Shown here one piece after another: positions 23,838-35,448 of a stretch of 64,000 nucleotides of DNA; positions within the stretch are counted from its first letter, which is position 1, and each line of letters opens with the position of its first letter. The notes beneath the pieces are model-generated. The model saw only the letters and a program-made list of their open reading frames with translations, did no database searches and was not told the DNA's origin. The stretch is taken from assembly GCA_026874595.1 (NCBI GenBank), contig CM049321.1, forward strand, positions 17,950,979 through 18,014,978, written 5' to 3'. Made by a program: the position numbers and the translations under genes. The stretch comes from Sipunculus nudus. Taxonomy: Eukaryota > Annelida > Sipuncula > Golfingiida > Sipunculidae.

Positions 23838-26800
23838 TTGACTGAAGATAAGGTTACAATGTGTAATGAACACGCCTCCTTCAATTCTCAGTTACAACGT
23901 GTTAATTCCAATAGCCAAAATGTTTCACATCTTTGTAATACTGTTATTAATTTGAAATCTCCAGTGAATAATGTTAATGATATTACTGTTGCTGAAGAGG
24001 AGCTAAATCATTATAATGATGGTGATAGTAATAATGTTTCTGTCTCATGTGTTTCAGGTGATTCATTGACATTTTTGCACAGCGCACAGTCTTGCACTCT
24101 TACTAAAACCTTAAACCGGGGAACCAGAACTGATGGCCAGTCTACTAACATAGAATCAACAAAAAGTGGTGAGTTTTTGACTAATACGTTAGTTAAGAGA
24201 GATTCTACAGTAGTAAGTTATCACATTGATAAGATACCTTTTAGGTTACTAACCTGGAATGCAAATGGTCTCAGAAAACACATATGGCAAAATGAATTGA
24301 GAGCTCTTTTCTTAATAAATGATGTGATCACAGTTGTTGAAACATGGGCAGAAAATTCACAAGAATTTAGGGGCTCATTCTATGGGTATACAGGCTACTC
24401 TTCAGTGAGGGATATAAATGTAAAACGTGGGGGTATAATGGTTTATGTGAAAAACTGCTTTAAAGATTATATTTAAACTGTCATAACCAGGTATACAGAT
24501 ATGTTGATATTTATTTTAAAAGGGGATAAACTGGGACTGTTGAAAGATGTTTTATTACTGTCTGTATATATTGCACCTAAACATTTAGCTGTATACCGTG
24601 TTTTTGAGGAGGATAATGGCATTATTAGACTAGAAAATATTATATATGAATTGTTATGTGAATATGGTGATTTGGAAATAATAACGATGGGAGACTTTAA
24701 TGCCAGAATGGGATAATTGCAAGATTATCTGGAAGATGATGATATTAAATATTTAGGAATATCTGAATACCTAGAAGATAATTTAAGAATAAAGAGCAAT
24801 AGTACGGATCAAACAGTCAATAATTTTGGCAAATCACTACAAGAGTTATGCATAATGCTTAATTTAAGAATATTAAATGGTCGAATCAAACCAGATGTGC
24901 AAGGTGATTACACATATTGTTCATCTATTGGCAAGAGCCAAATTGATTACATAATTGTTAGTTTAGGGTTATACTCTAAATTCAATAAACTGACAGTGTT
25001 AAATATGGACATGTCGGACCATTTTCCAGTGACAGCAGAAATGGTGATAACAACAAATACAAATTCAGGTATTAATTTGGATAAAAAGGAAGAAATTATA
25101 TGGGTACAGTATAGAAACAGAAAAGCTAATAATTACTGTTGGGATAAAGATAACACAGTTATAGAAATGCTTAGTGTTTTTACGGTATTGTTAACAATGA
25201 CCCTAACAAGGCTGCTAAAACATTAGCACAAATTTTGCAGCACATTGCAGAAAATACATATTTAAAGAAGACCAGTTCTAAAAGGAAGTGTATCAAACAA
25301 CCAGGATGGTGGGATGTGACATGCGAGTCCGCAAGACTTGAGAAATATAAAGCTTTAAGGCCAAAAAAATTAAAGGTATGGTTCTCAGGCACCGCCCGCA
25401 TCAATTTTAAACCCCCGCATCAAAAATTTTTATTTGATTTTCAATAAAAACTTTCCAATTTTGAGCTGCTGCCGCTCTGACATTTCTTTCAAGAAGATAA
25501 AACCATACAATTTCCTTTGTTTTGTAGTGCTTTTACTTATTTAGCAAATTAAAACTGTTATTTTCATGCTTTCCCTTATCATTTGACATTTTTATCGAAA
25601 CATACAAAAAAATTTAAAATAAAAAAAGCGCCCGCCCGCATTGATTTCTGAAAAAAAGTGCCTGAGAACCATACCTTTTTTTTATTTTGGCCTAAATAAG
25701 TTTAGATTGACTGATAGTAAAAATGATTTTATTGACTATCAAGGAAAGAAGGAACATTTAAAAAAAACCTGTATATTAAAAAGTGAACTGTATGAGAAGA
25801 AAACAACAGGACAGATTTTATCATGTCAGACCACCAATGAAATGTGGCGCACAATGAAAAATATCAGGAGTGGCACACAGAGAAAAAATAATATTTCAAA
25901 ACAAAAATGGTTTGATAATTTTAACAATCTCCTTGAAGATAATCAGATAAAGTTAGATCTTATATCTGAGCAGGAGGTTATAAAGGTGTTGAATTCAGAT
26001 GCTAAATACCTTACAGGTCCAGAAAATGTAACTTTAAACAAGGAAATAACTATTACAGAAATAAGAACTGTGGTTAACAAATGAAAACAGGTAAAGCACC
26101 TGGACCTGATGGACTGGTAACAGGATTTTTTAAAGATTTCATAGATGAATTACTGCCATTGTTGCATGCACTTTTTAACGGTGTGTTTAAACATTCAACA
26201 TAGCCAGGGGACTGGGCCAAAGCTATGATTTTGCCTCTGTATAAGAGTGGCGATACTGAAGATGTAAACAACTACATAGGAATTTCTTTATTAAACTGTA
26301 TAGGTAAAATATTTTGTAAAATTATGAATAGCAGGTTTATAAGCTGGTTAGATGAAAGAGATATTTTAGCAGAGGAGTAAGCAGGGTTTCGAAAAGGAAG
26401 ATGTACAATTGACAATATGTTCACACTTATGGCAGTGATACAAAAATACATTTCCGGACAAAAAGCAAGAGTATATGTATTGTATGTCGATTTTTCCAAG
26501 GCTTTTGACAGCATAAATCACAATGTTTTAAAATATGTATTGTTAAAAAACGGAATTTCTGGAAACTTCTATATGACTATTGAATCTATGTATTCTAAAC
26601 TTAGGTCATGCATTTTAACAGAAAATTGATTAACAACATATTTTGAGTGTCAAACTGGCACAAGGCAAGGATGCATGATCAGCCCCACATTATTAAGTTT
26701 GTTTATGAATGAACTCAATCTACTAATTAAACAATCAAACAATAGGGGTATATTCTTGTCAGAAGAAATGCCAAACCTATCTTTATTAATGTATGCAGAT

Positions 26801-27130
26801 GATATAGTGCTGTTTGGCGATACAGTTGGTCAGTTACAAAAGCATATAGAAACTCTAGAAAAATTCTGTCTGAAGTATGGTATGAAAGTCAATCTGAATA
26901 AAACAAAAGTCATGGTATTTAGGAATGGTGGCAGGGTTAAAAATAATGAAAGGTGGAAATTTATGGGAAATGACAACCAGGTGACAAGTCATTATAAATA
27001 CCTTGGGACCATATACACACGTTTTGGAAAATGGAACAAAACACAAAAATACCAGGTAAATCAGGCACAGAAAGCAGTTGGGATGATAAAAAGATACTGG
27101 CTGAAATGCAAATATGTTACACCAATATGT
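23838..27130 (+). pseudogene. LINE ORF2 (endonuclease and reverse transcriptase)
   Basis: Endonuclease blocks lie at about 24230-25040 and reverse transcriptase blocks at about 26080-26870, in several frames. The catalytic YADD box is at about 26791. The frame is broken by at least five stops and a frameshift near 25215. Without the MITE at 25359-25692 the reading ...KYKALNKFRL... continues directly, so the insertion hit an ORF2 that was still intact at that point. No zinc knuckle or RNase H is seen downstream of the reverse transcriptase, so the 3' part may be missing. Confidence 0.82.
25359..25692. mobile_element. Harbinger-like MITE nested in the LINE
   Basis: 334 bp with terminal inverted repeats: GGCCAAAAAAATTAAAGGTA then TGGTTCTCAGGCAC at the left, its near-complement at the right (GTGCCTGAGAACCATACC, then TATTTTGGCC). 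It is flanked by a TAA target duplication (25356-25358 and 25693-25695), the 3-bp TWA type of PIF/Harbinger elements. It has no transposase. A second family member lies at 41644-41952. Confidence 0.82.
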
Positions 27131-27235
27131 TCCATATGATGGTGGAGTCCGTACCTATAAAAAAGGTAGGACTTACATATAAACATGGTAGAAAAAAAAG
27201 AAATAGATATACGAATACACGTTGATTCAGTATCA

Positions 27236-27621
27236 ATTAGTAAATCTAAGAGGTAGTCTTCATGGAAAGCGTATCGTGTTGAAACTAATAGCGTGTTGTT
27301 GATATACTTTTTAAAAGTTTGGTCCATGACTGCTGAAGGCACTGTCTGTTTAATAAAGATGAAGGTAAGTAATGCAATTTTCAGCAAAGACTATTCCTTT
27401 TTTATTTTTTTCACGTCTGTGATACATAGCATAATTAGGAACGATTGATACACGAACTACATTTTAATCCACATAGTAACATCATTAAACGAGTTTCAGA
27501 TCAAAACCGTGGCCCATTAGACCCACGACATTTTCTGAATTGATAGTATGAAAAACCTAATCTTACTATGTCCTTTTAACCATGTGAGGCGATAATCCAA
27601 TATAAAGAGGCATGGACGAAT

Positions 27622-27661
<40 letters not shown>

Positions 27662-27794
27662 GTAGAGGAATCAAATTTTGTCACACATACACATGTCTTA
27701 CAAAATTGGATTCCTCTACACTAGTTTAACTATAAAGCTCTGGTGTCAAACCATAGCATAATCTAGAAGTTGTTTATTGCAGTAAACCATCAGA

Positions 27795-27831
<37 letters not shown>

Positions 27832-27836
27832 CATAC
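27236..27836. other. remains of copy B intron 1
   Basis: From about 27490 to 27836 the minus strand aligns with right-arm intron 1 (ATTCAGAAAATGTCGTGGGT, CACGGTTTGATCTGAAACT). It contains two (TA)n runs (27623-27656, 27800-27828). Origin of 27236-27490 is unclear. Confidence 0.6.
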
Positions 27837-27989
27837 CTTCAGTTGTCTGTTCCCCAACAGATATTCTTTCGTTGTCTTTTGCTTCCCGCCGGTCAGGGCA
27901 TAGTATATTTCTATACCCAAGGAAACCATTAAAGTCCCTGCAAAAATCACCCAGTCAACCCAGTGAAGGGACCGCTGTACCAACGCCAT
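27837..27989 (-). pseudogene. copy B exon 1
   Basis: 51 open codons with ATG at 27989 and donor GTATGA. Starts MALVQRSLHWVDWVIFAGTL, nearly identical to copy C; differs by G to E in SLGIEIYYAL inside the first helix, a charge in the membrane. Confidence 0.85.
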
Positions 27990-28847
27990 TTTGTTTCACT
28001 TGTGTCCGTACATCTCAGAGAGCAATGTAGATGAAACATTTATGAGAGTGGCATCAAGGAAATTTGTCATTGTAACTAACCTGATTCGAAACATAAACAT
28101 GTGGAATTAGACATTTGGCCTCTTAATGGTATTGCGTTGAACAAGAATCGGATAATTTTGAACATCTATCTATAAAAACGAAATCGAAGATATGCATGCA
28201 CAATTTGATTCATGATGTTAGGTCGTTTTTTATATCACTCTATTTTATGCAATGACTGCCGATCATGAATACATCTAACATTATGTTCAGCTGTATGTGT
28301 CGAACTCATGTCGGGCAGAAAACATAAAACAAATTTTATCTCATGTATTCATTGTACTCAATAAAGGACTGCATCCTTAATACACTGTGTATGTGTGCTG
28401 AGTATGGTATTTACATTTTATGCGTGATTCCGCGTATGATTTATCACCGAAATGAATCGGTTTCAGGGCACAACCGATAGGTTTTCATGCATGTTTTTAC
28501 ATCCATTTTACTCATGCCCAGGCTTTAGTGTTTTCACTATTAAAATCTTGTTCATTGCAAATACAGAAAGCGAACGAAGGGGAGCTAGGCGGGTTCTCGG
28601 GCATTCGCTTTGTTGATTTGCAATGAACAAGATTTTATTAAGCTATTTATGGTTCGACTTCCTTTGTCCCTATTTATGTTCAGATATTCTTCAATCATTT
28701 GTATTTGTTCTTTAAATCTTTGAGATACTTAACTCAATTCACATTTATCAAAGCCTGAGATCAAATGTCATTGATCAATCTGGCCAGCCAGGACTTGCTT
28801 TCATATCCAATGTGCCTCTGCAAGGTCTGAGCACGGAGTTATAATGA

Positions 28848-28883
<36 letters not shown>

Positions 28884-29681
28884 ATAAGAGGGTCCGGCCG
28901 ATACTGCTTGCGATCTTAGTAAGAAAAATCACAGCTGGGGGTGATAGCTCTCAGATCTGGCTACCTGTGCCTGGGTATTGCCCAATGCAGCGTTATCCCT
29001 GATTTATTGCATTGTTCTCGCCGAGTACCGCAGATTTGCTTGTCAAAATCAGTCCCCTACCAGATAAATATTCTTCACTGAAAATAATGTAAAATGCAGT
29101 ACGTACGTGAAAACACTACAGTCTAAGCATGAGAACAATGGATTTTGTAACTACTGTCATCTAATGATTTTAGAAAACGAAAACATGCATGATAAGTTAT
29201 CGGTTTTGCGCTGAAACAAATTAATTTCGGTGATAAATAATATGCGGAATCACACATAAAATGTAAATACTATATTCATTATACATTCATAGTGTATTAA
29301 AGATGCAGTTCTTTATTGAGTGCTTTGAATAAATGACGTTTTCCGTCCGACCATAGTTCGATACGTACAGGTGCACATAATGTTAGATTTAATCATGATC
29401 GGCAGTCATTGCATAAAATAAAGTGATATAAAAAACGACCTAACATCGCAGACCAAATCGTGCATGCATATCAGGATTCTCCGATTTCGTTTTTTTAGAT
29501 CAATGTTCAAAATTATCCGTTTCTTGTTCAACGCCCATCCATAAATAGAGGCCAAATGTCTAATTCCACATGTTAATGTGTTAATTAGGTGGCAATTACA
29601 ATATCAGAGATCCTGGATGCCACTCTCATAAACGTTTCATCAACACTTGTCTCTGAGATGTACGGGCCCAAGTGAAACAAA
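27990..29681. promoter_or_regulatory. mirrored head-to-head 5' region of copies B and C
   Basis: The 1.69 kb between the two start codons. 27990-28540 and 29106-29681 are inverted copies of one another, so each gene keeps its own flank; 28541-29105 is unique spacer with an (AC)n run at 28849-28877. Promoters and 5' UTRs of both genes must lie here if transcribed from nearby. No TATA box could be assigned. Confidence 0.5.
28541..28637. repeat. 97-bp hairpin at the palindrome spacer edge
   Basis: Perfect 22-bp inverted repeat TAAAATCTTGTTCATTGCAA plus AT at 28541-28562 and its complement at 28616-28637, with a further inner pairing (AAAGCGAA / TTCGCTTT). It sits exactly where arm symmetry stops. 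Confidence 0.8.
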
Positions 29682-29834
29682 ATGGCGTTGGTACAGCGGT
29701 CCCTTCACTGGGTTGACTGGGTGATTTTTGCAGGGACTTTAATAGTTTCCTTGGGTATAGGAATATACTATGCCCTGACCGGTGGGAAGCAAAAGACAAC
29801 ACAAGAATACTTGATGGGGAACAGACAACTGAAG
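29682..29834 (+). CDS. copy C exon 1
   Basis: 51 codons, phase 0, donor GTATTT. Begins MALVQRSLHWVDWVIFAGTL; first membrane helix and the GGKQKTTQEYLMGNRQLK loop. Confidence 0.92.
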
Positions 29835-32800
29835 GTATTTTATATATATTGATTTGTTCATAACTCTTTGTTCTCACAGGCGTTAAATGGATATCTAAAG
29901 ACTATCTTTTCGATTTAATCGATTCAGAAAATGTCGTGGGTATTAAATGTCACGGTTTGATCTGAAACTTATCCGAAATTATCCGAATTATGCTGCAATT
30001 ATCCGAAAGCTCCACTGACTCACACTCTCCCGTGTCTGCTGGAATATTTCTCTCTATTCCTCCCTCGGCTCTAAACACAGCCCCTATTTATAACTTTTTT
30101 TTTCCAAAAATACAAGAAATGGAAAATGCCAAAGAACAATACACACGTTACAGAAACAGACTTGAAATATCTAGAACAAAGATCGCTTAGTTTCTACACA
30201 CCAGACCCCACACGCGGGCCGGCCCGGCTCGCGCGTCTCCCCTGGCAACGGACTATGCTTGCCTAAGAGACACATCACACTCCTGCGCACAATAAACCAG
30301 GGCCTGCCTAACACGAATCAGAATTTCAACAGCTCACAATGAAAGAGACACCTGTAACAATATATCTATTTCCTTTTTCTACAATGCCTAGATATATGTC
30401 CTACCTTTCGTTTATAGGTGATTCCGGTGTCTATGTCCATCTTTATGTCGGTCTTTTCGGCCATCTACATCATTGGAACCACGGCTGAGATGTACACACA
30501 CGGACCACAAATGATTACGCAGACCTTGGGCGCTATTGTAGGGTACGCGTTGTCCAGCCTCGTCTTTGTACAATTGTTCTACCCACTCAAGTTGACCAGC
30601 TCCTTTGAGGTGAGAAACTATGTAATCCAGCACATGTGAATTAGTAATGAGATATGCCCGCTGTCATTTTGACTGCCCAATCCATTGTTGCCTAAATGAT
30701 TATGGTCACGTGACCTCTCGCTGAGCGTCGTTTTCGAGCATTTGTTTTTTCACTTGCCTAGTGTCGTCGTCATTAACGCACGTTAAAGTTCTCGTGTCAC
30801 TGGTACTATAAGATTTTCATCTCACCGCTATGTCTCAGCATGGAGACAGCCATGACGTTTCTCAAAGATGCGTGTCCGTGTAACCAGCCATATATAAAGG
30901 ACACGAGGGTCCCACGGGGAAGCCATGTAAATTTAGTAACGTCCTTGGTGAAGAATTGTGGTCGAAGAACCACTTGAAGACCGAAGTCAACCAGACCGTG
31001 ATGGTCCGTTTTCGCTAGAATTAATCATGCCCTAATTTATAAAAGAAATTCGAAGCATCTCTGTCGGACTGGACGCTTTGCGAGAATCCAAGAAACGGCT
31101 GATGGACAGACTGCATATTTCTACTAAAAACCGGCAACTCCACGATGACCCAAAACGTTCATGCGCAAACGAAACAACCCAATGGACAACTCAAACCGGA
31201 TAAGCTTCGGAAGCGCGCCGAGTCTGGGGAGTTCGTGAATCTTGCTGAATGTTTACCTTATTTTGACTCGAAATTTGTATCAGTACAAGAACTTAACGCT
31301 AAAGCCAGCGAGAGACAGATATACAATATAAGAAAACAAAGTACATTGACATTTTTTTTTACGTGTCTAAGAACCTGGTTCAAGTACGAGGGCATTGTTC
31401 TCTTAAAACACCCAAATGTTTGTTTTCAGACAAATACAGGAATGTGACAAGAAAATTTGTCAGGCCAGCTGTGTATGCGTTTGACATGAGGATCCGGGAA
31501 CGGCTGTCAACATTGGAAGAACCTTTTTCGTTCGACCGCTTAGATACTGTGCTGTTACACAACAATCTTTGATGTAACCACCATTAAGATGGACAATCAT
31601 ACGTGTTTTCGCTGTTAATCACCTGACCACCTGACCAGCGAGTGTCCATTTCCCGCGCAAAAATCAATGCTCGAGGAAGGAAGCTTCGAAACCAAGGAAA
31701 GCGCCACGAGAACACCAGGATCAGTGGCTCCATGCCGGGGTCGAAGGATGCATCAATTACCAAATCGGAAGGTGTCACTACAGCGGATGTCGCCGGGCAC
31801 ACGTGTGCTGGCGTTGTCGCGGACCAGAACAATTCTTTAGATGCCGCCAGTGTCATCAATAGTCTTAGCGTCCAGTCGCCATTCATTTACAGTGAGTGGG
31901 CAAAGTGACTGCAGGGTCACCCGGATAAGGAATTCTCTAATCAGTTACTCCACGATATTAAATTTTGTATGAACATTGGGTATCAGGGGCCACGATCTTT
32001 TCGTGAAAGCAGTAATTGGCAGTCCGCGTACCAGTACAGAGAGGCCGTCCAACGTTCCATCCAAAGAGATTTGCGCACAGGTCGAAAAGCAGGGCCATTC
32101 AGTGCACCTCCATATAAAACCTTCGTCGGGTCGCCGATGGGCGCATTTCCGAAAAAGCGCTCGGAAGGTCAATACAGGATTATACACGATCTCTCTTGGT
32201 CACCGGGCCAGTCAGTCAATGAAGTCAGGGAGCATTCATGGCTAAACTCACCTCGAGGACGCGTTTAAACATGTTTGTGTTAGACAGAAGGATTGGGAAC
32301 TGTTAGGCAGTACGTGGCTTCGGATCGGTGGAAAAGGAGATCTTATTGATGAATATTACGTCGATTTAGTGCTTCCGTTTGGCTAAAGAAATTCTCCAAA
32401 ATTTTTTAACAATTTTGCAGACGACTTAAAGTATGTAATGTAAAGGGATGGGGCAACAAATGTGTTACATTATTTGGATGATTATTTCACTTGTGGAATT
32501 CCCGGTACCACTGAATGTGATCGTAATTGAGGTATTATGCTTAATTGGGCGTTAATTTTCCTTAAATATTTCGGTTTATAGTGTAAGCTGAATAGTGAAT
32601 AGTGTATTTTAGGTACATAATGTATCCCTGAGTGAGAAATATCATGCAAATCTCAATAGCATTTGGCGTGGTCCAACAGGCGTTATTCCGTTCTAACCTT
32701 TGCCCATACAAGCCACCACGCCACGAAACTTCCTTCACGTATAGGATCAGGCCCGGACGCTATCCTCGGAGTACTTTCTGGTCCCCTCCTCGCCCCCTTA

Positions 32801-35387
32801 TCGAACACTGACAAGTTTATTACTCCAAGTTTCTCCAAACCACTCCGGGGCCTGTAATTACACACTAAACCGGTACGCATTAAAATCGGACGTCACAGGT
32901 CGCATGCCGAAAATCATCAGTATACCGCCAGTGTTATGAACTTCTGATTCACTTGATTTTAATTCACATGTTTCTGGATAATTCAGTAAATTTTTTACAT
33001 AGCGCCTTTTCAGTTTTGTTTAGTGCAAATATTTTCACCCTGTTGCTTATTTTTCAGTATATAGATCAAAGATTCCGCTCTCGGCCGCTGAGACTGCTAT
33101 GTGTATTTACACTGATCCTGAATCAGGTAAAGTGTTTAATGTTTTCGATACCGGGAATGGTCACGAGCGCCACCTAGTGTCTATATGCAGCATTACTATT
33201 ATTAGTAGTATACAGTAGAAGTAGGAAAATTTTTGAGCGTAAATACCCAAGGCTCTTTAAATAAAATTGACTAATATTTAATACATACAACTACATTATA
33301 TTATATGAAAACCTTTCGGATTTACGATTTTTGCCTATTAATAATTGGTACAAATATCACAGTCAAGTTTTGATTTATTGGGAAATTGGAAAAGTTTGAC
33401 TTAATCTGATGGGAAGGGATCTTTATTCAATTTTTCAAGTAACGAATACTCTTCTGGTTGCATTGCACAGAAATAACAGGAGGTTATCCATAATAGAGTT
33501 GTAATGAAATGCTTCAGTGTTATATTCGGACAAGTTGAAGACTATGTATTCCATTATTATTTCCAGGTATCATACATGGGACTGGCCATGTACGCCCCAG
33601 CAACGGCGCTCGAAGGAGGTAATTATTTTTTAAATAGACATGCATGCACTCCTTTTAAAATGAAAGGTTTAACAAGCCATATTGCTGAAAGCAGTCAGCC
33701 CGACACCCTTTATACAAATTGGCCTAAGTACTGGAATGAAAATAAGCTTCAGATTTCTTATTATATAATTACCTCCGCCAGGAGAGTATGCGTTGCCCCC
33801 CGTGCGTGTGTGCGTTTGTGTGTGTTTGTCCACAATATAACATAACCATGAACGGTATATCATTTAAGTTTTAGGGCATTTAGGTAACCAACAACTGAAG
33901 AATCGATTGGATATTGCTGCGGATCCAACACATGATCCGGATTAAGAAAAGTCATCAACGAATATTCGCAAATGTAGTGTCACTTATGCATGAATGAACC
34001 TAGAAATATGGACCGAATAAGTGGTTGCAAACATGGTTTTGAGAACATCCAACAACAGGACCTACAGTAGGGACCCACATGGCGGAAAACGCTGATTTCT
34101 GCTTCATATTATGGCGTTTGTACTTTTCTAACCAGAGGCGCCATTTAACCATGTCGATTAAAAAGTACATTTAATTCAACATCAAGGTGACCACCTAGGC
34201 GATGGATTTACAATAATTATAAGTTCCCTTGATCGGCATTAATGATATATTACCAAAACATGATATAATGTTTTTTTCTGCAGTAACTGGTTTTCCAGTA
34301 TGGGCCAGTGTACTTATCGCTGGTGTCGTCACCAACATCTACACAACCTTAGTTAGTAATTCTTTACAAATTAAAAATCCCTTTCAATATTCAGAAGATA
34401 AGGAAAATTTAATACTTTTTTTAAATATGGATAATGTAATCAAATGTAGGGCTCATCGAAAATGCTCATACGATTTACAGGACTTAAAACACAACGTTTC
34501 TTAGTGATGTATCACTTAACAGTAAAATTAGATAACCGTATTAATATTGTAATATGTCATTATGCAGAGGTGGCATAAAAAAAAATTGCGGCGGAAAATG
34601 ATATTTTGAAACTTGAAAATATAAATGCAAGTTTTCAAGTAGTAGTTTGGTGGTTTTTTTTTTACATTTGATATAGCGCAAAATACATTCTCACTTTCGG
34701 ATACTTGAACATTTCGCCTTTTTGAAGAAACAATAAATTGTGAAATAAAAGGGCTAAATATCAAGGACCATCTTTTTGTAATAAAAATATCATTTTTTTA
34801 TGAATCATGCAGTTATAGTGTCCAAATGATCACAAGTATCTTTCTATCTAAGGGAGGTATGAAAGCCGTGGTGTGGACGGATGTATTCCAGGGATGCGTC
34901 ATGTTCTCTGGCGTTCTTGCAGTGACAATACTGGTATGTATCTCCTTAATTTCTTATTTTTATATATTTACACTGGTTGATCTAGAGGCGTTAACAGATA
35001 GAGGTTCACGTGGAGAGATTTAGCAAATTATTGGCGTTTGAGAAACTTGAGCAATTGACCTCAACACCAGAGCCCTTATGCCCCGCCCTTTCAACCTGAT
35101 TATGCTAATGCGCTCCCACACAGACTGAAGGCTTCCATACTGATGTTTGTAAGAGCTTTTAACAAGACAATAGTGACGTCTCATAGGTCGATGACGTATA
35201 ACGTCGCATTGACTGACGTCATCAGCTGGAATTGCCATATCTCTGTTCTCCAGTGCTTAATATTTCGCAGTCATTGTGCAATGTTTTTAGCCATATTTTG
35301 GATTATTTGTCCCATATGAATTACATGCCAGGTAGGATATTATTATTCACTAGGTAGCCGGCGGAATGACTCGTTTTTATACTAGGC

Positions 35388-35448
<61 letters not shown>

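Larger units (their letters stand above)
23036..27235 (+). mobile_element. decayed non-LTR retrotransposon (LINE) replacing exons 2-7 of copy B
   Basis: Two-ORF LINE. ORF1 (about 23068-23797) has a coiled coil and an RNA-binding region; ORF2 (about 23850-27130) has an AP-type endonuclease (WNANGL, GDFNARMG, SQIDYIIV, SDHFPV) and a reverse transcriptase (GKAPGPDGL, YVDFSKAFDSI, TGTRQGCMISP, YADDIVLF). Stops at 24474, 24714, 26201, 26378 and 26627 plus frameshifts show it is dead. The 5' junction near 23036 follows sequence still alignable to right-arm intron 7. The 3' end is uncertain; arm similarity resumes by about 27490. A 334-bp MITE is nested inside. Confidence 0.88.
15890..27989 (-). pseudogene. 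SLC5-type transporter pseudogene, copy B
   Basis: Decayed paralog of copy C. Retained exon relics on the minus strand, numbered as in copy C: 1 (27837-27989), 8 (22614-22754), 9 (22197-22331), 10 (21315-21400), 11 (19469-19581), 12 (19224-19289), 13 (18312-18398), 14 (17690-17844), 15 (16826-16932), 16 (15890-16029). Exons 2-7, coding for most of the N-terminal half of the fold, are absent; a LINE occupies that place. Exon 9 is 1 nt short at its 5' edge and exon 12 lacks 5 nt, both changing the frame. No terminal exon was found on either side of the minisatellite. Other exons remain open with intact splice sites, so decay seems recent. A truncated expressed product from exon 1 or from exons 13-16 cannot be excluded. 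Confidence 0.85.
12400..28540 (-). repeat. left arm of a large inverted duplication
   Basis: Minus-strand sequence matches the plus strand of about 29.1-48.3 kb across exons, introns and intergenic DNA. Matches seen include exon 1 with 5' flank, exons 8-16, the SINE between exons 10 and 11, the LINE-derived GTKMWNCLP relic downstream of exon 16, and the 22-bp minisatellite. Start codons at 27989 and 29682 put the symmetry centre near 28835. Exons 2-7 of the right arm have no counterpart here. The outer boundary lies inside or at the minisatellite. Confidence 0.9.

Noticed and set aside
26417-27139. Reverse transcriptase open frames as separate genes
   Set aside because: They are consecutive pieces of one broken LINE ORF2.
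652-27989. Copies A and B as one gene, with exons 1-4 of A completing B
   Set aside because: A has its own exon 1, lies downstream of B in transcription direction, and would put exons out of order.
30412-30633. Minus-strand 73-codon frame over exon 2 of copy C
   Set aside because: Antisense shadow of a well-supported exon.
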